DNA from: Methanocrinis alkalitolerans
GTDB lineage: Archaea > Halobacteriota > Methanosarcinia > Methanotrichales > Methanotrichaceae
Direction of reading: 5' to 3'
DNA: 29,070 nucleotides
Assembly (NCBI RefSeq): GCF_029167205.1
Contig: NZ_JARFPL010000028.1
Span: 1-29,070 of the forward strand
Shown here: positions 7,163 through 15,180 of the stretch, one piece after another
How positions within the stretch are numbered: position 1 is the first letter of the stretch
How the letters are laid out: the number at the start of each line of letters is the position of its first letter
Program-made: the position numbers and the translations under genes
The notes under the pieces: model-generated
What the model was told of the DNA's origin: nothing
Databases searched by the model: none
What the model saw: the letters and a program-made list of their open reading frames with translations, nothing else

Positions 7163-8044
7163 TCAGATCAGATCTCCCACCACGTCGTAGCTGAAGATCG
7201 GCCCGTCGGTGCAGACGTGGTAGCGTCCCATGGTGCAGTGCTCGCATTTGCCGACGCCGCATTTCATGTGCCGCTCCAGGGAGATGTAGATCTCGGGCTC
7301 GATAAATCCCCGGCCCAGGAGGTCTCTGGCGACGGCCCGGATCATCATCGGCGGGCCGCAGAGGGCGGCGGTCCCCGGCACCGGATCGAGGTCGGCTAAA
7401 AGGGACGTCACGAGGCCGACGTTCCCCTTCCAGCTAGCATCCATCATGTCGACGGTGATCCCCACCTCGATCTTTGCCGCCTGCCAGCTCCCGTACTCGC
7501 TGGTGAAGTAGAGGTCCTGGGACGTCCTCACTCCGTAAACTACAGTTACATCCCTGAAATCCCGGCGGTCGTCGGCGATGTAGTTGATGAGGGAGCGCAG
7601 CGTCGCAAACCCCGACCCGCCCCCGGCGATGAGGACGTTTTTGCCCCTCATGGAACCGACGGGAAAGCCGTTCCCGAAGGGCCCCCGGATCCCCAGGACG
7701 TCTCCGACCCGGGCCGCCATGATCCCCTGGGTGATCTTTCCTGCCTCCCGGACGCAGATCTGCAGTGGCTCCCGGGTGGGGGAGGAGGCGATGGATATGG
7801 GACACTCCCCCAGGCCGAATACCGAGACCATCAGAAACTGGCCTGGAGAGTAGTTTACGGCGACCAGCTCGTCCTCCTCGTCCATCGGCCGGAGGGACAG
7901 TAGGTAGGTATTGGAGGACTCGACGTCGATGTCGACGACCTCGGCCTGGATAGGCAGGTAGCTTTCCGGCTTCGCCCCGGCGGCTCTGCCGATCTTGGTG
8001 CCACCGTTAGCATCGGCTTCCTTCTTCGACCGATCCATCTTCAT
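7163..8044 (-). CDS. HydG-like FAD/NAD(P)-binding oxidoreductase subunit with C-terminal 2Fe-2S site
   Basis: A 293-residue ferredoxin-reductase-type protein. In order: an FAD domain (YSPGQFLMVSV, then ECPISIASSP), a nucleotide-binding domain (LIAGGGSGFATLRSLI and later ALCGPPMMI), and a C-terminal Cys cluster CGVGKCEHCTMGRYHVC that binds 2Fe-2S, as in sulfhydrogenase gamma subunits. The start is ATG 8044, overlapping the upstream gene by ATGA (8041-8044). The same frame is open far upstream, but that stretch is antisense-like Arg/Gly-rich sequence inside the next gene. It should pass electrons between the FeS subunit and NAD(P) (or another soluble carrier) in the formate dehydrogenase complex encoded here. 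Confidence 0.88.
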   Translation of the reverse strand: MKMDRSKKEADANGGTKIGRAAGAKPESYLPIQAEVVDIDVESSNTYLLSLRPMDEEDELVAVNYSPGQFLMVSVFGLGECPISIASSPTREPLQICVREAGKITQGIMAARVGDVLGIRGPFGNGFPVGSMRGKNVLIAGGGSGFATLRSLINYIADDRRDFRDVTVVYGVRTSQDLYFTSEYGSWQAAKIEVGITVDMMDASWKGNVGLVTSLLADLDPVPGTAALCGPPMMIRAVARDLLGRGFIEPEIYISLERHMKCGVGKCEHCTMGRYHVCTDGPIFSYDVVGDLI

Positions 8045-9054
8045 TCTGCCGCCTCCTTGAACAGGGACCACCGATCGACTTCTCCCAGGCAGACCCGGGA
8101 GCACCTGCCGCAGCCGACGCAGCCGAATAGCCCCGTCTTCTCCGGGATGTAGACGAACTTGTCGAGGTACCAGTGGCGCAGCCTCTCGCCGAGGGCTGGC
8201 CGGGGGTTGGCCCCGCTCGTCATCCGGGAGAAGCCGGAGAGGATGCAGGTGTCCCTGCACCTCAGCCTCTCCCCGTCGGGGACGCCCTGGTCGAGAACGC
8301 TGAAGCAGTGGCAGACGGGACAGACGAGGGAGCACCCGCCGCAGGCAAGACACCTCCGTCCCGCCTCCTCCCAGTCGACCCCGTCGATGGCTTCCCTGAT
8401 CTTCTCCGGGTTCAGGGACGGACCTCTCTTTATGATCTCCTCGCCGGCGAGGGCGAGGAGCCGCTCCTTCTCTCTCTGGTCTTCGGGGTCCGCCTCCTCG
8501 AAATGTCGCTGATGCGCCCTGAGGATATAGACCCCGGCGGGAGATCCCGGCTCCACCAGGTAGCCGCGGCCCAGATCCGTCAGGAGGAGATCGTACCCCC
8601 CCTCGGCTCCGGGGCCCGACCCCATCGATCTGCAGAAGCATCCTTCACCGGGGGACGTGCAGTTCAGGGCGACTATTATCGTAGACCTCCTCCTGCCGGC
8701 GTAAGGAATGTCGGGGAGTTCGGCGCCGAAGATCCCGTCGATCACCTTAAGCGCCTGAAGGTCGCAGGGCCTCATCCCGAAGATCAGCCTCGCCCTGGGG
8801 GGGTCCTCCGAGAAGGTATAACGGCCGCTGTACTGGACGTATCTGAAGAGGACCTCCTTCTTCGGAAGGAAGAACTCCATCGGGGATGCCAGGGGGTTTT
8901 TATCGTCCAGCGCCAGAGCCCCGCCCCTCCAGGTGGCGAAGGCCGCCTCCCCCTCGACCAGGACGGGAGCTACGACTTCCAGGGTCTCGGCCAGCTCCTC
9001 CAGAAGGGGGACGAGGTCCTCGCGGCGGAGGAAGAAGGCGGAGGTTCCGGTCAT
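8041..9054 (-). CDS. HydB-like iron-sulfur electron-transfer subunit
   Basis: A 337-residue protein of the sulfhydrogenase beta-subunit type. The middle region has the family's cysteine-containing stretch (FGMRPCDLQAL, then NCTSPGEGCFCRSMG). Two 4Fe-4S clusters follow near the C-terminus: CLACGGCSLVCPVC and CVGCGRCSRVC. Family role: relays electrons between the catalytic subunit and the flavin subunit. It overlaps both neighbours by four bases (ATGA at 9051-9054 and at 8041-8044), so the three genes are almost certainly one translationally coupled operon. Here it partners a formate dehydrogenase rather than a NiFe hydrogenase. Confidence 0.88.
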   Translation of the reverse strand: MTGTSAFFLRREDLVPLLEELAETLEVVAPVLVEGEAAFATWRGGALALDDKNPLASPMEFFLPKKEVLFRYVQYSGRYTFSEDPPRARLIFGMRPCDLQALKVIDGIFGAELPDIPYAGRRRSTIIVALNCTSPGEGCFCRSMGSGPGAEGGYDLLLTDLGRGYLVEPGSPAGVYILRAHQRHFEEADPEDQREKERLLALAGEEIIKRGPSLNPEKIREAIDGVDWEEAGRRCLACGGCSLVCPVCHCFSVLDQGVPDGERLRCRDTCILSGFSRMTSGANPRPALGERLRHWYLDKFVYIPEKTGLFGCVGCGRCSRVCLGEVDRWSLFKEAAE

Positions 9055-11075
9055 TCGGCCCTCCTGATCCTGACGGGGGTCCGTTTCAACCCGGGGATCT
9101 TGGAGGTGGGATCGAGGGTCCGGGCCGTCAGCTGGTTCGCCGGAGCCTCAGCGAAGTGGAAGGGTATATAGACAGTCCCCACCGGGACCTCCTCCGTCAG
9201 GCGGGCCTCGATCTCGAGGCTGCCGGTTGCGGACTCCACCACCACCATCGTGCCGGATCTCACCCCCAGAGCCGCCGCGTCCGCGGGGTTGATATCGACG
9301 GCCGCCTTCGGCCGCTCCCGGTCCAGCAGGTGGGTCCTCCTAGTCATCGTCCCGGTGTGGAAGTGAAAGAGGCTTCGGCCGGTCGTCAGGAGAAGGGGAT
9401 AATCGAGATCCTCCGCAAGCTCCTGCTGCTCCACGGCGGAGAACCGCCCCCGACCGATGGGAAACGACCCCTGATGGAGGATCTCGGTTCCGGGATGATC
9501 TCGGGATGGGCAGGGCCAGGAGAGCCCCGATATCCCGAGCCGCTGGTAGCTGATACCGCCGTAGGATGGGGTCACCGATGATATCTCGGCCATCACCTCC
9601 TCCGGGGAGGCGTAATCGGCGTCGACCCCCAGCCGTCTCAGGAGGTCCGCCGCCACCTCCACCTCCGGCCTCGCCTCCCCTGGGGGCGACGCCGCCCGTC
9701 TCACCCTCTGGACCCGCCGTTCCGTCGATGTGAAGGTCCCGTCCTTCTCGGCGAAGGAGGCGACGGGAAGGACGACGTCAGCGAGGGCCGTCGTCTCGGT
9801 GGGGAAGATATCGGCGACGGCGAGAAACTCCAGAGACGAAAGGGCCCGCATCACCTGATCCCGGTCGGGGTAGCTGATCATGGGGTTCTCCCCGGAGATG
9901 TATACCCCCTTCAACCTTCCCTCCTCGGCCGCCTCCATCATCTCGACGGCGGTGAGCCCCGGCTCCGCCGGCAGGTCCGTCCCCCAGGCAGCCTCCATCC
10001 TCTCTCTGGCGGCCGGGTCCTCCACCTTCTGATATCCGGGATAGACGCTCGGAAGCGCCCCCATGTCGCAGGCCCCCTGGACGTTCTGGTGGCCCCGGAG
10101 GGGGTATATCCCCGTACCATCCCTTCCGACGTTCCCGGTAGCCAGGACGAGGTTTGCGAGGGCGAGGACGTTGTCGGTCCCGCAGGAGTGCTGGGTCGTC
10201 CCCATGGCGTAGACGACCGCCGCCCTATCCGCCTCTCCGAAGGCGACGGCCGCCTTCTCCAGATCTCCGGACGGTATCCCCGTGATCCTCTCCACCTCCA
10301 CCGGAGTATATTGGACGACCAGATCCTTCAGGGCGGAGAACCCCTCGGTCCTCTTAATTATAAAATCCTCATCGACGAGCCCCAGATCGATGATCAGGTT
10401 CAATATCCCATTCGTCCAGGAGACGTCGGTCCCCAGGCGGGGGGCGAGATGTATATCGGCGAGCTGTGCCATCTGGGTCCTTCTGGGATCGACGACGATC
10501 AGGGTCGCCCCCCGGGACTGGGCCTCCAGGATGTGTGCGGCGACGAGGGGGTGCTGCTCTGTGGTGTTCGATCCGGTGACGAGGATGGCGCCGGATGAGA
10601 GGAGGCTTCTTATCGGGTTTGTCATCCCCCCGCTCCCCAGGGCGAAGCCGAGGCCCGCCACCGATGGGGCGTGGCAGAGCCTTGCGACGTGGTCTACGTT
10701 GTTCGTCTTGAGGGCGGCTCTCGCGAGCTTCGCCAGGAGGTAGTTCTCCTCGTTGGTCCCCTTCGCCGATGTGAGGACCGCCAGGGCGTCGGGACCCGAC
10801 TCCTCCCTTATCTCTTTGAACCTTCTCGCCGTCAGGGAGAGGACCTCGTCCCAGGAGCCGCGGACCATCCGTCCGCCCTTCCTGACGAGGGGCGTCTTCA
10901 GCCGGTCGGGATGGTGGACGAAGTCGGCGGCCAGCCACCCCTTGACGCAGAGCCTCCCCCTGGAGACGGGGTGAGCTGGGGACGGGGAGGCTCCGACGAT
11001 CCGGCCGTCCTCGACGTGGAGGAAGAGGCCGCAACCGCAGCCGCAGTAGACGCAGATGGTGGCGATCTTCTCCAA
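9051..11075 (-). CDS. fdhA: Formate dehydrogenase catalytic subunit (molybdopterin oxidoreductase)
   Basis: A 674-residue molybdo/tungsto-pterin enzyme of usual length for FdhA. The N-terminal 4Fe-4S site uses C8, C11, C15 and C43 (CVYCGCGCG, then GRLCVKG). The active site is RLCHAPSVAGLGFALGSG with C134-H135; Cys replaces the selenocysteine of some FDHs. RGHQNVQGACDMG supplies the conserved catalytic Arg. The C-terminal molybdopterin-dinucleotide domain ends in KIPGLKRTPVRI. It oxidises formate to CO2 (or the reverse). There is no F420-type FdhB here; HydB/HydG-like subunits follow instead, which suggests an NAD(P)-linked enzyme. The start is TTG 11075 with GGAGAG about 7 nt before it. Confidence 0.92.
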   Translation of the reverse strand: MEKIATICVYCGCGCGLFLHVEDGRIVGASPSPAHPVSRGRLCVKGWLAADFVHHPDRLKTPLVRKGGRMVRGSWDEVLSLTARRFKEIREESGPDALAVLTSAKGTNEENYLLAKLARAALKTNNVDHVARLCHAPSVAGLGFALGSGGMTNPIRSLLSSGAILVTGSNTTEQHPLVAAHILEAQSRGATLIVVDPRRTQMAQLADIHLAPRLGTDVSWTNGILNLIIDLGLVDEDFIIKRTEGFSALKDLVVQYTPVEVERITGIPSGDLEKAAVAFGEADRAAVVYAMGTTQHSCGTDNVLALANLVLATGNVGRDGTGIYPLRGHQNVQGACDMGALPSVYPGYQKVEDPAARERMEAAWGTDLPAEPGLTAVEMMEAAEEGRLKGVYISGENPMISYPDRDQVMRALSSLEFLAVADIFPTETTALADVVLPVASFAEKDGTFTSTERRVQRVRRAASPPGEARPEVEVAADLLRRLGVDADYASPEEVMAEISSVTPSYGGISYQRLGISGLSWPCPSRDHPGTEILHQGSFPIGRGRFSAVEQQELAEDLDYPLLLTTGRSLFHFHTGTMTRRTHLLDRERPKAAVDINPADAAALGVRSGTMVVVESATGSLEIEARLTEEVPVGTVYIPFHFAEAPANQLTARTLDPTSKIPGLKRTPVRIRRAE

Positions 11076-11295
11076 AATGGATCTCTCCTGGAGATATTCG
11101 ATATTGGAGGAACTCGATCTTGGAGGTATTATCCCTTTGGGTGGCGGATCGAGGAGCTCGAGGCCGGCACCGCTAAAAAAAAGGTAAATAGGCAGATGAT
11201 TAAAACGCCATCCGCATGACCACCGAAGAGGCCTTCAACTCCCGGCGACGATATCGAGAGGCTATCGCATCAGATCCGGGGTGGTGGGAGCTATC

Positions 11296-12567
11296 ATGAT
11301 GAATAAAAGGTTTGGGCCGCTCCTCGCCGTCCTCATCCTCCTCGCCCCGGAGACCGCCCTATCCGACGGCCCGGTCATCTTGCGTCTGGACGACGGAACC
11401 GCCGAGAACGGATTTCGGATGGGGGGCGGCCTCGGCCATGCCGTCCTCTTCGAGGCCCCCTCCGGGGAGTGGACGCTCTCCGCTGTATCAGTATACGGGA
11501 AGCTGACGCCGAATAGGACTTCCGAGATCTTCATCCTTGAGATATGGGATGATAAGCTCAACGCAGTATCGAAGGTCGCCGACAGAGCCGACTCCTACTT
11601 CGGCGATGAGTTCGGCTGGGCCCTGGTGGACGTCCCCGACGTCGTGATCTGCGGCCCCTTCCTCGTCTCCATCTACGAGTTCAGCGGCGCTTACATAGGA
11701 ACCGACATCGGACCCGCCACCGGCAGGTCGTTCATCACGGCGAGAAACCCCAACAGGATCCTGGCATGGAACCTGGAACCGTATCATCAGAACGAGACGG
11801 AGTGGATGATCAGAGCCGTCGGATCCTCTCCCGCACCGGAGTTGGTGAGCTTGAAGGTCCTATCGGAGGCGGCGGGAAAAGAAAAGCCCGCAACGATCGA
11901 GGTGGATCTGAAAGACGGGGACAGCAACCTAAAGAGGGCGACCCTCTTCGTCGCCGAGAACGAAACCCGAGAGGTGGTCTGGTCGGCGGAGGAGGAGATC
12001 GAAGGGGCTGAGGCTACGGCCCGGTTCTCCTGGCCGGGGACGCTCTACAGGGTATCGGGCCCCGACGGCAGCGTCTCCCCCGTCCTTACGGCAGAGGTCG
12101 CCGGAGTCTCGGAGGAGTTTCGACCCCTTCTCTATAGATCCGCCCCCTGCCTCCTCTTCCTCAACTTCGGGGAGTATCGAGCAGCCGCCTTCGCCTACTT
12201 CGGAGAGGACGGAAGGCTTAATGCCCTCATCGACGAGGCGGGATCCGTCCACTACGTCTCCCGGGACGTTCTGAACGCTACAGCCCCGCAGGCCGATTAT
12301 ATGGCGTTTCTCACAAAGAACATCACCGCCTCCAGGGGGGAGACGGCCGTCGCATTTTACAGAATGGAAGCACCAACCGATTCATGGATCCTTGAGACCA
12401 GCTATCATGAGCCCATCGTCCTCACCAGGTCCCCCCTCTTCAACTACAGGGTCGTCCTCGAAGAGGTGGAGGCAGTAGCTGGTGATTACGTGTCGATCAT
12501 CGTGGTTGAGGATCGAGCTTACAACGCGGTTCAGTTTTCACCTTCGACGAGAGTGAGGGCTATATGA
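11296..12567 (+). CDS. Exported protein of unknown function
   Basis: A 423-residue secreted protein. The signal peptide is MNKRFGPLLAVLILLAPETALS followed by DG. The N-terminal third (DDGTAENGFRMGGGLGHAVLF and the following beta-rich stretch) resembles the beta-sandwich modules common in archaeal cell-surface proteins, but I cannot name a family. Residues about 180-270 look like an Ig-like domain (LVSLKVLSEAAGKEKPATIE, then ATARFSWPGTLYRVSGPDG). At least three N-glycosylation sequons are present (NRT, NET, NIT). ATG 11296 is chosen because GGTGGGAG lies 5 nt before it; an in-frame GTG at 11281 would put extra residues before the signal peptide. It is the first of three consecutive exported proteins. 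Confidence 0.75.
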   Translation: MMNKRFGPLLAVLILLAPETALSDGPVILRLDDGTAENGFRMGGGLGHAVLFEAPSGEWTLSAVSVYGKLTPNRTSEIFILEIWDDKLNAVSKVADRADSYFGDEFGWALVDVPDVVICGPFLVSIYEFSGAYIGTDIGPATGRSFITARNPNRILAWNLEPYHQNETEWMIRAVGSSPAPELVSLKVLSEAAGKEKPATIEVDLKDGDSNLKRATLFVAENETREVVWSAEEEIEGAEATARFSWPGTLYRVSGPDGSVSPVLTAEVAGVSEEFRPLLYRSAPCLLFLNFGEYRAAAFAYFGEDGRLNALIDEAGSVHYVSRDVLNATAPQADYMAFLTKNITASRGETAVAFYRMEAPTDSWILETSYHEPIVLTRSPLFNYRVVLEEVEAVAGDYVSIIVVEDRAYNAVQFSPSTRVRAI

Positions 12568-12720
12568 TAGCCAAGCATAATTTTATTCTTTTACAAATTT
12601 TGATTATCTGAGCAGTATCTTCCGGAATTTAAGGACCAGATACCGAATTTTTTTGTAGATTTGTAGGAAGATTTATTACCTCGTAAATTCGACTTCTGAT
12701 GGATTAAAGGAGGGAAGTAA
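12568..12720 (+). promoter_or_regulatory. T-rich terminator region, TATA box and Shine-Dalgarno site before the repeat protein
   Basis: AT-rich intergenic region. T-runs at about 12581-12603 and 12650-12657 probably end the preceding transcript. A TATA-like TTTATTA (about 12672-12678) predicts transcription start near 12700. GGAGGG (12709-12714) is an excellent ribosome-binding site and ends 6 nt before CTG 12721. The next standard start codon in frame, TTG 12739, would be 24 nt from this site. Confidence 0.55.
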
Positions 12721-15180
12721 CTGTCCAGATCATATCGGTTGATCATATCGATAACTTGTCTTCTCATTTTTCAGGGAGCTTATGCCATAGACATGCATTT
12801 CACAGCCAGCGATGGCGGCGGCAGGAGCGTCAGCATCTGGGACCACTACGAAGTCGACGACGGCGTCTATGTCGGCGGCCAGACCTCGGCGAGCTTCAAA
12901 GATGGATTGACCATCACCGACTCGAGGAGGATATCAGGGCCCGGCGACATATACGCCCTCCAGGGGTACTCCGGGAGCGGCGGCTACGCGGGCGCGAGCT
13001 ACATTTATGCCCGGGATGCTTCGCATACCCTGGCCCTCGGATCCGCCCATCTCACCCCCGGAGCCCTGGGGGTCGTCCAGGACGTCTCCATCCACGACGC
13101 CGAGGTTAGCGCCGTCGTCTCCACCGGGAACCTCGGCGGACGGGGGGCGATGCAGCACGCCTCGGTGATCGACGGGTCCATGGATTCGAGGCAGGCGATC
13201 GATATCGACGGAGCGATCGCCACATCCCAGGATACACAGATGGCGGGGTTCCTTCCGACGGCCTTCGGGACCGCAGGGTACATGGACTTCAACCAGGGGC
13301 CCGGGACATTGAACCTTCGGGGTGAGGGGGCTGGCGTTGCCGTATCCTCCATCGACATCCTCGACGGCATATCGGATATAGACTGCAACCTCGCCACGGG
13401 AACCGGGAACAGCGCCTGGGCCTACGGCGATATCAGATCGGCGACTAGCGACCTTGGGGCCATAGGCGCCGGAGCCGGCGCCGGCAGAGTCAACCTCGAC
13501 GCCGACTTTTCCGGCGGAATCCAGGGACTGTACATAGACGGTTATGGCGAGGCCGCGGGGGTCGGGATCGGTGCCATCGGTGTGGAGAACAAGATCAGTG
13601 GAACCCTGGCCGCGAGGACAGGGGATGATGGAACTTTTGCTTCGGGAACGGATATTGAAGCCTCCAACAAGAAGGGCGGAGTCGCCGCCGCTGCCGCTGC
13701 CGGCAACATCGGCATAGGGGTCGACCTCCAGAACGGGTTCATAGAAGGAGGAGCCGAGGCGGCAGGGGTCGGAGTCGGGGCCATCGGAAGAAAGAACGAG
13801 ATCAGCGCCGGTGCCCTGGACGCTGGGACGGGATTCTTCGGGACCGGCGCCCTCGGCGCGGATATCGAGGCCTCCAACAGGAAAGGGACCGTAGCCGCAG
13901 CAGCGGCTGCGGGAGGCCTGGGCGGCGTCGTTGACCTCCAGAACGGATTCATAGGAGGAGGCGCCGAGGCTGCAGGGGTCGGAGTCGGGGCCATCGGAAG
14001 AAAGAACGAGATCAGCAGCGGAATTCTGGCCGCAGGGACCGGATTCTTCGGGACCGGCGCCCTCGGCGCGGAGATCGAGGGCTCCAATAGGGAAGGAACT
14101 GTAGGAGCTGCCGCCGCAGCTGGCGGCCTGGGCGGAATCGTCGACCTCCAGAATGGATTTATAGCCGGAGGCGCGGAGGCCGCAGGAGTCGGAGTCGTCG
14201 CCGACGGCAAAAAGAACGAGATCAGCAGCGGAATTCTGGCCGCAGGGACCGGATTCTTCGGGACCGGCGCCCTTGGCGCGGAGATCGAGGCATCAAACAA
14301 GGAGGGTTTCGTCGTCGCTGCCGCCGCCGCTGGCGGCGTGGACGGAGCATTCGACTTCAATAGCGGGAACGGTATCGTCGAGGCGGAAGGCGCCATCTTC
14401 GGTGCGGGGGCCGCAGGGGCTGAGAACGAGATCGGCGTCGGTGGAGTCGCCGCCAAGACCGGGAACAGCGCCGATGTGGTCGCGATTGATGTGAACGCCC
14501 GGAGCATCGAGGGTGCGGCGGGAACTGGCGCCGCCGCCGGGAACGTCCAGCTCCAGCTGACCGGCGGGACCCCGACCTCTCTCGTCGCTGAAGGGTCGGC
14601 CGTCGGGGCCGGGGCGATCGGCTCCACCGCTGATGCCAGTGCCGACCTCCTTATGGCCGAGACCGGAGACAGCACCTCAGCCTCAGGAGAGAATTTGTGG
14701 CTCACGGTCATAGAGGGCGATGGGATCATCGGTGCCATAAGCGGGACCTACGACTCCAGCGGACCTGACCGAGTTGCCAGCGTTTCCGGGGATGTAGCGG
14801 CCGGGTCCGCCATGATCTGGGGCGACTTCAGCGCCGATACGAGCTCGAGCGCTTCGGCATCGGCCGAGAACGTGGGCGCGGCCGGGACCAACATCTTCCT
14901 CGGATCCTACGCCGACGATGGGACGGCTTACTCCGAGGTGTATACCACGTTGGGTGCCGGTGGATTGAACTACGGAGAGATGGAGGCGTATGCGGGCGAC
15001 TCCACCCGGGCCAAACAGAAGTACAAAGTGGTGGGCAACTACCAGATCGTCGCTGAAGCCTCGAGCTCGAATCCGCCGGATTTTGATATCGATTCCGCCG
15101 GAGGCTGGGCAATGACCATTAAAGACGTCAGCGGGGAGGCCTGGACCGACAACACTGGCGCTTACGCGGATGTGGTCTGA
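12721..15180 (+). CDS. Exported Gly/Ala-rich tandem-repeat protein with apparent CTG start
   Basis: About 819 residues, unknown family. Starting at CTG 12721 gives a textbook signal peptide: SRSYR, then LIISITCLLIF, then QGAYA. A TTG at 12739 would remove the basic residues and sit too far from the strong Shine-Dalgarno site. The mature protein is rich in Gly, Ala, Ser and Asp, with almost no Cys. Residues about 275-565 are tandem 70-residue repeats carrying KNEIS, GTGFFGTGALGA and AAAAAAG blocks. Flanking regions show looser versions of the same pattern. This composition suggests a beta-solenoid or amyloid-like extracellular structural protein; a sheath or matrix role is inference only. It is followed without a gap by a second exported protein, so they form an operon. 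Confidence 0.8.
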   Translation: MSRSYRLIISITCLLIFQGAYAIDMHFTASDGGGRSVSIWDHYEVDDGVYVGGQTSASFKDGLTITDSRRISGPGDIYALQGYSGSGGYAGASYIYARDASHTLALGSAHLTPGALGVVQDVSIHDAEVSAVVSTGNLGGRGAMQHASVIDGSMDSRQAIDIDGAIATSQDTQMAGFLPTAFGTAGYMDFNQGPGTLNLRGEGAGVAVSSIDILDGISDIDCNLATGTGNSAWAYGDIRSATSDLGAIGAGAGAGRVNLDADFSGGIQGLYIDGYGEAAGVGIGAIGVENKISGTLAARTGDDGTFASGTDIEASNKKGGVAAAAAAGNIGIGVDLQNGFIEGGAEAAGVGVGAIGRKNEISAGALDAGTGFFGTGALGADIEASNRKGTVAAAAAAGGLGGVVDLQNGFIGGGAEAAGVGVGAIGRKNEISSGILAAGTGFFGTGALGAEIEGSNREGTVGAAAAAGGLGGIVDLQNGFIAGGAEAAGVGVVADGKKNEISSGILAAGTGFFGTGALGAEIEASNKEGFVVAAAAAGGVDGAFDFNSGNGIVEAEGAIFGAGAAGAENEIGVGGVAAKTGNSADVVAIDVNARSIEGAAGTGAAAGNVQLQLTGGTPTSLVAEGSAVGAGAIGSTADASADLLMAETGDSTSASGENLWLTVIEGDGIIGAISGTYDSSGPDRVASVSGDVAAGSAMIWGDFSADTSSSASASAENVGAAGTNIFLGSYADDGTAYSEVYTTLGAGGLNYGEMEAYAGDSTRAKQKYKVVGNYQIVAEASSSNPPDFDIDSAGGWAMTIKDVSGEAWTDNTGAYADVV
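13543..14413 (+). repeat. Coding tandem repeats, 210-bp period (70 aa)
   Basis: The marker block GACCTCCAGAA recurs at 13723, 13933 and 14143, and in degenerate form at 14353, exactly 210 bp apart; the first unit, around 13543, is about 207 bp. Units keep GAEAAGVGVGAIG, KNEIS, GTGFFGTGALGA, IEASN and AAAAAAGG in order. The two units around 14011 and 14221 are nearly identical at DNA level over about 70 bp (ATCAGCAGCGGAATTCTGGC onward), which indicates recent duplication or gene conversion, while the first and last have drifted. Confidence 0.9.

Noticed and set aside
8045..8641. N-terminal extension of the HydG-like frame
   Set aside because: It lies inside the HydB-like gene in another frame and reads as Arg/Gly-rich noise; ATG 8044 with an ATGA overlap is the natural start.
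13542..14738. 398-codon minus-strand frame rich in Pro and Ala
   Set aside because: It is the exact antisense of the Gly/Ala repeat gene and its period mirrors the sense repeats; there is no start context or promoter.
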